NCBI GenBank assembly: GCA_023391155.1
Contig: JAEWBM010000030.1
Coordinates: 1 to 20,233 of the forward strand
Length of the DNA stretch: 20,233 nt
Reading direction: 5' to 3'
Source: Acidobacteriota bacterium
GTDB taxonomy: Bacteria > Acidobacteriota > Blastocatellia > Pyrinomonadales > Pyrinomonadaceae
The notes below the pieces were generated by a model. It did no database searches. It saw only the letters and a program-made list of their open reading frames with translations, and was not told the origin of the DNA. The position numbers and the translations under genes are program-made. Each line of letters starts with the position of its first letter. Within the stretch, counting starts at the first letter, position 1. Below are positions 1-5,795 of this stretch, piece by piece.

Positions 1-842
1 AAGAGGCTGAAACGGCGAACTCCGAATTTTGGCTCGGCATAGTTGGGCCCATCACAAGTGCTGTGATCGGAGCGGTTTGCCTTGGCATGGCCGTCGCTTT
101 CGGATGGCCTGCCGGCGAGATGCCGACCACCCCGCTTATGGCAGTAATCGTTTGGCTGGGGACGGTAAATATCGCCCTTGCGATCTTCAATATGATCCCC
201 GGTTTTCCGATGGACGGCGGCCGAGTCCTACGGGCCGCGGCATGGAAATTCACCGGCGACAAGACCCGGGCGACAAGGATCGCCTCGGTCATCGGCCAGG
301 TCTTCGCTTTCGGATTTATCGTGCTCGGCGTTTTTGCTTTCTTTGGCGGATCGGGGATCGGCGGACTATGGATAGCGTTTATCGGATGGTTTCTGCTAAA
401 TGCAGCCAAGGCTACGTACTCGCAATTGGAGATCACTGAAGGCCTGAAGAACGTGACCGTCGGCGACCTGATGTCGCTCGACTGCCCCATCCTCGACCCG
501 CGAATGAACGTGCAGACGATGGTCGAGGAGCACATGCTGCGTTCGGGCCGGCGGTGCTATTTGGTCGGTGACGGCGAGGAACCCGAAGGGCTGATCACCC
601 CGCACGAGATAAAGGGTATTTCACGTGAAATGTGGCCAATGACGCTTGTGGGCGACATCATGAAACCGATAGACCAGGTGCACACGATCGCGCGTTCGGC
701 GCCGGTGATGGAGGCTCTGGATAAGATGGGACGGGAGGACGTGAATCAGTTGCCCGTGATGGAAGGCGGAAAGCTCGCGGGAATAATCTCCCGCGACCGG
801 ATCGTGAAATATCTCTACACGCGAAAAGAGTTGGACACGTAA
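1..842 (+). CDS. Site-2-type M50 metalloprotease with CBS pair (5' partial)
   Basis: The frame is open from the left edge (first full codon at position 3), so the start and the N-terminal HExxH zinc site lie outside the window; the first in-frame GTG at 63 is not the real start. What remains has the membrane segment with the GPITSAVIG motif, further hydrophobic helices, and the family's second signature NMIPGFPMDGGRVLRA, whose Asp is the third zinc ligand. After another membrane helix (about 300-415) comes a soluble tail with two CBS-type repeats (about 455-830). M50B proteases with C-terminal CBS domains cut membrane-spanning substrates within the bilayer, and the CBS pair is thought to sense nucleotides. 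The substrate cannot be told from the sequence. The gene converges on the next one with only 6 nt between stops. Confidence 0.88.
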   Translation, partial: EAETANSEFWLGIVGPITSAVIGAVCLGMAVAFGWPAGEMPTTPLMAVIVWLGTVNIALAIFNMIPGFPMDGGRVLRAAAWKFTGDKTRATRIASVIGQVFAFGFIVLGVFAFFGGSGIGGLWIAFIGWFLLNAAKATYSQLEITEGLKNVTVGDLMSLDCPILDPRMNVQTMVEEHMLRSGRRCYLVGDGEEPEGLITPHEIKGISREMWPMTLVGDIMKPIDQVHTIARSAPVMEALDKMGREDVNQLPVMEGGKLAGIISRDRIVKYLYTRKELDT

Positions 843-848
843 CTAGCC

Positions 849-1088
849 TCACTCCGCGGCGGCTAGGCGTTCGTCATCCGCAAAGCGGCATTCCTCGCAC
901 AGGAACGATTGCTCGATGTTCTCTTCGGCTTTGCGAAGAAACTCAGCATGGTCGTCGTTTCCTAGAAACAGCGAACGGTTACATTGCTCGCATTTGACCT
1001 CGTGCGGCTGCTCGGCCGTTCGCACGGTCGAAAATGCCGAGGGCTCCTCGTAACGGTCTGCGTCAAATTGTGCTCTGCTTCCGGTCAT
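849..1088 (-). CDS. Small Cys4 zinc-ribbon-like protein
   Basis: This encodes 79 residues beginning MTGSRAQF. The start at 1088 is chosen because AGGGGG lies 8 nt upstream; the frame stays open much further, but that extension is basic, low in quality and crosses a terminator hairpin. The protein carries two CxxC knuckles, CEQC near residue 33 and CEEC near residue 64, separated by about 27 residues that include an acidic helix-like segment. The spacing suits one structural zinc in a ribbon or treble-clef fold. There is no signal peptide or membrane segment, so it is probably cytoplasmic. I do not recognise a named family. It may be a small nucleic-acid or protein-binding adaptor, but no function can be assigned. 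Confidence 0.7.
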   Translation of the reverse strand: MTGSRAQFDADRYEEPSAFSTVRTAEQPHEVKCEQCNRSLFLGNDDHAEFLRKAEENIEQSFLCEECRFADDERLAAAE

Positions 1089-1119
1089 AATATTTACCCC
1101 CTGTCGGTTAAACACTTTC

Positions 1120-1125
1120 AGTATA
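1120..1125 (-). promoter_or_regulatory. Candidate -10 box for the zinc-ribbon gene
   Basis: On the minus strand TATACT (5 of 6 to consensus) lies 31 nt upstream of the ATG at 1088, which would give a leader of about 25 nt that includes the strong AGGGGG site. No good -35 is seen at normal spacing, since that region is taken up by the upstream terminator hairpin. Confidence 0.35.
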
Positions 1126-1128
1126 ACA

Positions 1129-1158
1129 AAAAAGACGTCGCGGTATCGGCGTCTTTTT
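1129..1158 (-). terminator. Intrinsic terminator of the small membrane-protein gene
   Basis: There is a 9-bp perfect stem, AAAAAGACG (1129-1137) with CGTCTTTTT (1150-1158), and a 12-nt loop. Read on the minus strand it ends in a run of six T. It lies 75 nt past the stop of the gene at 1234-1479. Because the stem has A and T runs on both sides it could also work on the plus strand, but no plus-strand gene needs it. Confidence 0.75.
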
Positions 1159-1233
1159 CGCAGTCCGTGGTGGCCAGGGGGACGAGAACGGGCCGCTACT
1201 AACGCGAATAATTCAATTTCACGAGTGATGGTA

Positions 1234-1479
1234 TCAATCGCGGGACAGTTCTTCGAGGGCCCTGGCGATCGTATATGGAACAACTGCGAGAGCAATGGCG
1301 ACTATGAAATATGTGGACTGCACCGGAGCCCACCTCGGCCCATCAACGAAACCTAGGAAAATAAGCAAGAGGCCAAAGCCAGCAAGAAATAGATGTATGA
1401 TCCATGCCGCTTTTGCGATGCCGCGGGCGGTGGACGATGAGCGGGTTAGGTTCGGGATCTTATCGGTATCTGGGTTCAT
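1234..1479 (-). CDS. Small two-helix membrane protein
   Basis: This encodes 81 residues starting MNPDTDKIP. An AGGAG site 6-7 nt before the ATG at 1479 fixes this start over an in-frame ATG seven codons upstream. A polar N-terminus of about 22 residues is followed by two hydrophobic helices (about residues 26-47 and 57-74) joined by a short loop containing DGPRWAP, then an acidic tail ending ALEELSRD. The motif VVPYTIARAL resembles the VIPY-ARA signature of many uncharacterised small bacterial inner-membrane proteins. Function is unknown. It is transcribed alone, between the tRNA terminator and its own terminator at 1129-1158. Confidence 0.7.
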   Translation of the reverse strand: MNPDTDKIPNLTRSSSTARGIAKAAWIIHLFLAGFGLLLIFLGFVDGPRWAPVQSTYFIVAIALAVVPYTIARALEELSRD

Positions 1480-1606
1480 GGCCTTCTCCTGTTTATTCAA
1501 TGGATTTGATTGACGTCAACTTCTGCGCCGCCTCTCATCTACTCTAATCATAGCCCCGCGTCGTTCAAGCGGACAGATGGTCATTCTATTTCCACCACCG
1601 GAGATC

Positions 1607-1638
1607 AAAAAGGGCGAATCGGAATAGATTCGCCCTTT
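1607..1638 (-). terminator. Intrinsic terminator of tRNA-Phe
   Basis: A 12-bp perfect stem (1609-1620 with 1627-1638, arms AAAGGGCGAATC and GATTCGCCCTTT) with a 6-nt loop is followed on the minus strand by a T run. It starts 18 nt past the tRNA 3' end. Its arm sequence GGGCGAATC recurs upstream of the tRNA (see findings). Confidence 0.9.
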
Positions 1639-1655
1639 GAATATTCTGATTTTAA

Positions 1656-1731
<76 letters not shown>

Positions 1732-1762
1732 GTTTTGCCCCTGATGATAGGGCGAATCCCTG

Positions 1763-1791
1763 ATTCTAAATAAGGCTGGAACGGTTGTCAA
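1763..1791 (-). promoter_or_regulatory. Sigma-70-type promoter of tRNA-Phe
   Basis: On the minus strand, TTGACA (1791-1786) and TAGAAT (1768-1763) are separated by 17 nt. The predicted start near 1757 gives a pre-tRNA leader of about 25 nt. Confidence 0.85.
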
Positions 1792-1841
1792 ATGCGACCC
1801 GGCAAGAGCGAGAGCTCGGTTAACATCGTGTTCAAATTGTG

Positions 1842-1869
1842 TTGACAAGCACAAAAATGAGCCTATAAT
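1842..1869 (+). promoter_or_regulatory. Perfect consensus sigma-70 promoter
   Basis: TTGACA (1842-1847) and TATAAT (1864-1869) are separated by 16 nt. Both hexamers match consensus exactly. Transcription would start near 1876, leaving about 140 nt before the lipoprotein start codon. It points away from the tRNA promoter 51 nt to the left. Confidence 0.85.
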
Positions 1870-1936
1870 TACGATTTAGCAGTTGCTTACCTAATGGCGT
1901 CTGCTTCACCTTCCGAATTCCGTTTGAAACCTGCCC

Positions 1937-2001
1937 GTGCCGGTTTGAACGCCGTCGCTGCCCCCCGGGGACGCAACCTTCAAGCCGGCACAGCTATTTT
2001 T
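1937..2001 (+). ncRNA. Structured leader hairpin with T run (attenuator or small RNA end)
   Basis: In the leader made by the consensus promoter, GTGCCGGTTTGAA (1937-1949) pairs with TTCAAGCCGGCAC (1979-1991) over 13 positions with one G-U pair. It encloses a GC-rich 29-nt loop that itself contains CCCCCCGGGG. Five T follow at 1997-2001, five nt after the stem. This could be an intrinsic terminator that ends a small RNA of about 125-130 nt (roughly 1876-2001), or an attenuator that controls read-through into the lipoprotein gene 13 nt further on. I recognise no known riboswitch class. The structure is seen; its role is inferred. Confidence 0.5.
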
Positions 2002-2014
2002 AAAGTGTAAGATT

Positions 2015-2392
2015 ATGTATAAAGCCGGTCTTATTTTTCTTAGTATCTTTGTCGTCGCCGGGGCAGGATGCGGTTCCGTTCCCGAAAATGCGAATGCTAA
2101 TTCGGCGAACGCGAACGCCGCCGTAAACGTTGCTCCAGAGGATCTGCCCGAGGGGCTTTCGCCGAAGCCGATCGAGCCGGAAGGAAACATTCCGGGTATC
2201 TCAAACGCTAACAAGCTGGAAAAGGTCCCTTCCAACGTCTCGCCTGCGCCGGGCATTCCGTCGGCCGACGAGCTGAAAAAGCCTCGTAAGCCGGGTGCGA
2301 CCCCGACGCCGGGGATCCCTTCGGAAGAAGAACTTCGCAAGCAAATGAGTAAGCCCCCCGTAAACGCCAATGCGAATACGGGAGGCCGATAA
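2015..2392 (+). CDS. Small Asn/Ala- and Pro-rich lipoprotein
   Basis: This encodes 125 residues. An N-terminal hydrophobic segment (residues 3-17) ends at VVAGAGC, a lipobox-like site with a weak -3 residue, so lipid attachment at Cys19 is likely but not certain. It is followed by an Asn-Ala-rich stretch with the pattern NANANSANANAA. The rest is proline-rich and disordered-looking, with three degenerate repeats of IPGI-S-ELKK type at about residues 59-70, 79-90 and 98-109, and ends NANANTGGR. Asn-Ala runs just after the lipidated Cys are common in Acidobacteriota lipoproteins (recollection, not searched). There is no enzymatic domain; a spacer-like envelope protein is the most that can be said. 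The ribosome site before ATG 2015 is weak. Its stop is 17 nt from the convergent recA stop. Confidence 0.75.
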   Translation: MYKAGLIFLSIFVVAGAGCGSVPENANANSANANAAVNVAPEDLPEGLSPKPIEPEGNIPGISNANKLEKVPSNVSPAPGIPSADELKKPRKPGATPTPGIPSEEELRKQMSKPPVNANANTGGR

Positions 2393-2409
2393 AAGATCGC
2401 CGTGCGGGA

Positions 2410-3420
2410 TTAGGCCGGGGCAGCCTCGGCCTTTACGAAGCCGAGAGCCGTCTTAACCTCATCCTCGATGCGGCCGCGAAGCTCATCGTTTTCCTTAAGG
2501 AGCGTCTTCACATTCTCACGCCCCTGGCCGAGCCTTTCGCCCTTATAGGAGAACCAGGCACCGCTCTTTTCAACAACATCGTTCGCCGTAGCCAGATCGA
2601 TAAGGTCGCCGGCGTGCGAGATGCCCTCGCCATACATAATATCGAACTCGCATTCGCGGAAAGGCGGAGCCACTTTGTTCTTGACCACTTTAACGCGGGT
2701 GCGGTTGCCGACCACCCTGTCCCCGTCCTTTATCGCGCCGATGCGGCGGATATCAAGCCGCACGCTGGCATAAAACTTAAGGGCCTTGCCGCCAGTCGTC
2801 GTCTCCGGCGAGCCAAAGAATACGCCGATCTTTTCACGAAGCTGATTGATAAAGATAAAGGTCGTTCGCGAATTCGAGACTATCGCAGTGATCTTTCTCA
2901 GTGCTTGCGACATCAGCCGTGCCTGAAGGCCCGGGAGCGAATCGCCCATCTCGCCGTCAAGCTCAGCCCGCGGGACGAGAGCGGCGACGGAGTCGATGAC
3001 GATAACGTCCACGCTGTTCGAACGGACCAGCGTCTCCGCGATCTCGAGCGCCTGTTCGCCGGAATCGGGCTGGGAAATAAGAAGGTCGTCGATATTCACG
3101 CCGAGCTTGCCGGCATATTCCGGGTCCATCGCGTGTTCCGCATCGATGTATGCCGCAATGCCGCCTGTGCGTTGGGCCGAGGCGACGACCTGCAGGGCAA
3201 GCGTCGTTTTACCCGAGCTTTCCGGGCCGTAGATCTCGACAATGCGGCCGCGCGGGACTCCGCCGACACCGATCGCGGCGTCAAGGCTTAGGCAATTGGT
3301 CGAGATGGAGCCGATATCTTCGTGGGGCCTTTCGCCCAAACGCATTATCGAGCCCTTGCCGAATTTTTTCTCGATCTGCGAAAGGGCAGATTCGATGGCT
3401 TTGCTTTTGTCCAAACTCAT
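2410..3420 (-). CDS. recA: Recombinase RecA
   Basis: RecA forms ATP-dependent filaments on single-stranded DNA, drives strand exchange and triggers LexA self-cleavage in the SOS response. At 336 residues the length is near the usual 340-355. Visible are the N-terminal helix with KKFGKGSIMRLGE, Walker A GPESSGKT (65-72), the catalytic Glu in YIDAEH (about 95), Walker B VIVIDSVAAL, loop L1 GEMGDSLPGLQARLMSQ, and loop L2 with INQLREKIGVFFGSPETTTG followed by KALKFYASVRLDIRR. Loop L1 has SLPG where many RecA proteins have SHVG or SHMG, and L2 has VFFGS for VMFGN. The short acidic C-tail ends KAEAAPA. GGAGAAAC upstream supports the ATG at 3420. It is monocistronic, with no recX next to it and no recognisable LexA box upstream. 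Confidence 0.98.
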   Translation of the reverse strand: MSLDKSKAIESALSQIEKKFGKGSIMRLGERPHEDIGSISTNCLSLDAAIGVGGVPRGRIVEIYGPESSGKTTLALQVVASAQRTGGIAAYIDAEHAMDPEYAGKLGVNIDDLLISQPDSGEQALEIAETLVRSNSVDVIVIDSVAALVPRAELDGEMGDSLPGLQARLMSQALRKITAIVSNSRTTFIFINQLREKIGVFFGSPETTTGGKALKFYASVRLDIRRIGAIKDGDRVVGNRTRVKVVKNKVAPPFRECEFDIMYGEGISHAGDLIDLATANDVVEKSGAWFSYKGERLGQGRENVKTLLKENDELRGRIEDEVKTALGFVKAEAAPA

Positions 3421-3458
3421 TTCTTAGTTTCTCCGTGGTTTAAGATGCGGACACCAAG

Positions 3459-3487
3459 ACTGTATCACCGATGAAACAAGAATGCAA
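3459..3487 (-). promoter_or_regulatory. Weak candidate recA promoter
   Basis: On the minus strand, TTGCAT (3487-3482) and TACAGT (3464-3459) are 17 nt apart. Matches to consensus are only 3 of 6 and 4 of 6. It would give a leader of about 32 nt. The whole 3421-3542 gap shows no better pair and no palindromic LexA operator that I can recognise. Confidence 0.25.
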
Positions 3488-3542
3488 CTATGTATCGCAG
3501 GAGTCACAGGCGGGTCCGTGAGGAAATTCTTATGCTGCTTCA

Positions 3543-4169
3543 CTAAAGTTGGTCGAGGCCCCACTCAGTGCCGTCGATGCGGCCGATGAGCGATATGGAC
3601 TTTTCCTTTCCGTCGAAGACACGGATGAGCCACTGCAGCCCGTCCGACGTCTTTTTCACCCACTGCACGTCGTAAAAATAGTATTCATCATCCGCTTTAC
3701 GAAAATCGGCCCCCTCGCCAAATTTCTTCAGAGCGTAGCCTCTCAAGTCGAATGACGGGTCAAATTCGATCTCCATAATATAGATAATGCCCGCGTCCGG
3801 TATCTTTTCGGGATCCAGACGGACCACGCGTTTTTCCCATCCATCGGGCTCGCGGACCTTGTCTTCCTTTGTGGCGGCCTCGATCTGTTCAGGAGTTAGG
3901 CCATGTACTTTGAAATGAACCGTTCTGATCGGGCCTTTATTATGCTGCACCTTTGCAGGCAGCCAACCGAATCGGGTGTCGCCGACCTCAGACTCGACGA
4001 GATCAAAGTTGGCGGCGAACTCTTTAAAAGGCATCCCCAAATAAACCCTACCGAGTTCTTCGGGAATAAACGCGGATTGGGCTTCGTAGGAGTATTTCGA
4101 CTCGTCCTGGCCAAAGGCTGCCAGGGCTAGAGCGGCCACAAAAACTAGAGTTGAAATGATCTTTTTCAT
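3543..4169 (-). CDS. Secreted protein of unknown function
   Basis: This encodes 208 residues from the ATG at 4169. That start is preferred over one three codons upstream because its ATG overlaps the preceding gene's TGA (ATGA) and AAAGGA lies 8 nt away. MKKIISTLVFVAALALAAFGQ is a Sec signal peptide with a likely cut after the Ala-Phe-Gly region. The mature part is charged, with mixed alpha/beta character, including LGRVYLGMPFKEFAANFD near the start (a motif style seen in small periplasmic domains that track ligand or enzyme activity) and a Trp/Tyr-rich C-terminal half. No catalytic motif and no family is recognised. Translational coupling to the TPR protein upstream suggests that the two act together in the periplasm. 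Confidence 0.75.
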   Translation of the reverse strand: MKKIISTLVFVAALALAAFGQDESKYSYEAQSAFIPEELGRVYLGMPFKEFAANFDLVESEVGDTRFGWLPAKVQHNKGPIRTVHFKVHGLTPEQIEAATKEDKVREPDGWEKRVVRLDPEKIPDAGIIYIMEIEFDPSFDLRGYALKKFGEGADFRKADDEYYFYDVQWVKKTSDGLQWLIRVFDGKEKSISLIGRIDGTEWGLDQL

Positions 4170-5638
4170 TGTGAGCATCCTTTCGTAATAGTTGAACCTA
4201 GGGCGATCGCCTGTTCCTGGGCCCGGATAGCGGTGAGCAGCAGGCCCTGCTTACAGGCCGCTTTGCCCATCATAATAAAGCTGTCGGCCGACCGCGGATC
4301 GAGCTCGGCGGCCTTGGCAAAATCGGCATACGCGGCTTGCCATTTGCTGAGGCCATCGTTCGCCATGCCGCGGTTAAAATATTGCGACGAACCCGCATTG
4401 CCGAGCTGTATCGCCATGTTCAGGTCAGCCAAGGCAGCAGTGAAGTTCTTTTTATCGAGTTGCAGTGTGCCGCGATTATAGTACGCCAACGGCATATTGC
4501 CCTTGAGGATTATCATCTGCGTATAGTCCGCTATGGCGGCATCGATCCGGCCGAGTGCCTCGAGCGATTTGGCACGCTGATGAAACGCATTGGGTTCCGC
4601 GTTGTTCAGGGCTATGCTCTGATCGAAATAGTTGACCGCCGACGCATGGTCACCGCTCTCGGCATATCCGCGGCCGATGTAGTATTTCTCCCGTGCAAGT
4701 GTCGGGTTCGCGGCTGCGGCTTTGGCTGCGGGTGTTGCTGGGGCGGTCCCGGTCACCATTGTCGAACCTGCCGCTGTGGGCGTCGGACGAGGCTGGGGGG
4801 CGGTCGCCGTTCGAACCGGGGAGGTGACCGCCGGCGCTGCGGGTGCGGCGATCTGCTTTCCTGCCGCCGGGAGCGTGTCTTTAACATCCGTGATCGCGAC
4901 CGACGCCAGCATCGCTTCCCTTAGGTCCGCCGCGAGTGCGAGTCTTTCTGCAGGTGTGAACCGAGTCTTTTCTCCGTGGGGCGCAAGGGCCTTGATCTTT
5001 GCCAGCATCGACGCCGGAATTCCGGGCGGGGCCGCCTCCGCCTGTTTCACCGCACCGCGAATATTCTTGGCGATCTGGCCGTCAAAGGTCGCGGCGTTAC
5101 CTACCTTCCACCACATCGTGACGTACGCCCCGAGCTCGCCCATGGCGATGCCCATCATGTATTTCCATTGATAGACCGGGTCACGTTCCTCGGCCACTTC
5201 GAAAAGCCCGAATGCCTTTTGGCCGTGGCGGATCTTAACGAACCGGTTGATCTCACCCTTTTCCGCTTCGGTCAGGTCGATCTCCTTTGCCGACGTCTTT
5301 GCACGGGACTCGACGTTTACAAATACCGCCGGCATTTCGGGATCAAAAACCTGCATCGTCAGCCTGCACAGCCCGATCTGGGCTCCGTCATATTTGCCCA
5401 TGCTGAAGTGCGTCATAGTCAGCGTCCGCCATCCGCAAAAGGCAATGGCGAACGGCTTCGCATTTTCGAGCCGCTCTTCGCTGCCGCCGATCCGGCCGAG
5501 CAGCGCCTGAGCGAAGGGGCCGGCTCCGTCATTAGGAACGGCGTTCGAGCCTTGGGCAAAGCTGCCGGCGACCGCCAGTGCCGATAGAAGGGTAACCGCC
5601 GCGATCCTTCGCGAAAATCGTGAAATATTTGCTGTCAT
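4166..5638 (-). CDS. Secreted TPR-repeat protein
   Basis: This encodes 490 residues. An N-terminal signal peptide (basic SRFSRR, then a hydrophobic run to AVAGSFAQ, about residues 1-29) directs export. Residues about 38-250 form a domain I do not recognise, containing several Trp, Met and Cys residues (for example CGWRTLTMTHFSMGKYDG) and the patch YVTMWWKVGNA. A Pro/Ala/Thr-rich linker (about 255-310) follows, then about five tetratricopeptide repeats (about 316-485) with the usual small-residue, Tyr and Ala spacing, such as AYYNRGTLQLDKKNFTAALA. TPRs hold protein partners; the one coupled downstream is a natural candidate. The gene has its own promoter at 5704-5732 but no clear ribosome site before the ATG. 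Confidence 0.8.
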   Translation of the reverse strand: MTANISRFSRRIAAVTLLSALAVAGSFAQGSNAVPNDGAGPFAQALLGRIGGSEERLENAKPFAIAFCGWRTLTMTHFSMGKYDGAQIGLCRLTMQVFDPEMPAVFVNVESRAKTSAKEIDLTEAEKGEINRFVKIRHGQKAFGLFEVAEERDPVYQWKYMMGIAMGELGAYVTMWWKVGNAATFDGQIAKNIRGAVKQAEAAPPGIPASMLAKIKALAPHGEKTRFTPAERLALAADLREAMLASVAITDVKDTLPAAGKQIAAPAAPAVTSPVRTATAPQPRPTPTAAGSTMVTGTAPATPAAKAAAANPTLAREKYYIGRGYAESGDHASAVNYFDQSIALNNAEPNAFHQRAKSLEALGRIDAAIADYTQMIILKGNMPLAYYNRGTLQLDKKNFTAALADLNMAIQLGNAGSSQYFNRGMANDGLSKWQAAYADFAKAAELDPRSADSFIMMGKAACKQGLLLTAIRAQEQAIALGSTITKGCSQ

Positions 5639-5703
5639 GTTTCGGAATCGTGTGTTCCGCCCCGGATAGGGTGATACCGGGCCGATACACTGAAGTCGAA
5701 TGC

Positions 5704-5732
5704 ATTATAGATCGAATCTTTCCGGCGGCCAA
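5704..5732 (-). promoter_or_regulatory. Promoter of the TPR-protein operon
   Basis: On the minus strand, TTGGCC (5732-5727) and a perfect TATAAT (5709-5704) are separated by 17 nt. The start would lie near 5697, giving a leader of about 59 nt. It is back to back with the kinase promoter; the two -35 boxes are 6 nt apart. Confidence 0.65.
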
Positions 5733-5738
5733 ACATAA

Positions 5739-5767
5739 TTGGTTACCGACATCGCTTGCTCTATAAT
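5739..5767 (+). promoter_or_regulatory. Promoter of the kinase operon
   Basis: TTGGTT (5739-5744) and a perfect TATAAT (5762-5767) are separated by 17 nt. The start near 5774 gives a leader of only about 22 nt, with GTAAGGA at its 5' end some 15 nt from the ATG. Confidence 0.65.
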
Positions 5768-5795
5768 GTCCGGGTAAGGACCCATCGCTCCGATA

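Noticed and set aside
3421..3542. A LexA/SOS operator upstream of recA.
   Set aside because: I looked for GAAC-N4-GTTC and CTG-N10-CAG type palindromes and found none that hold up; the operator in this lineage may differ.
4200..5600. Several long plus-strand open frames opposite the TPR-protein gene.
   Set aside because: They are Arg/Gly/Cys-rich shadows of a GC-rich coding strand; the minus-strand frame has a signal peptide and TPRs.
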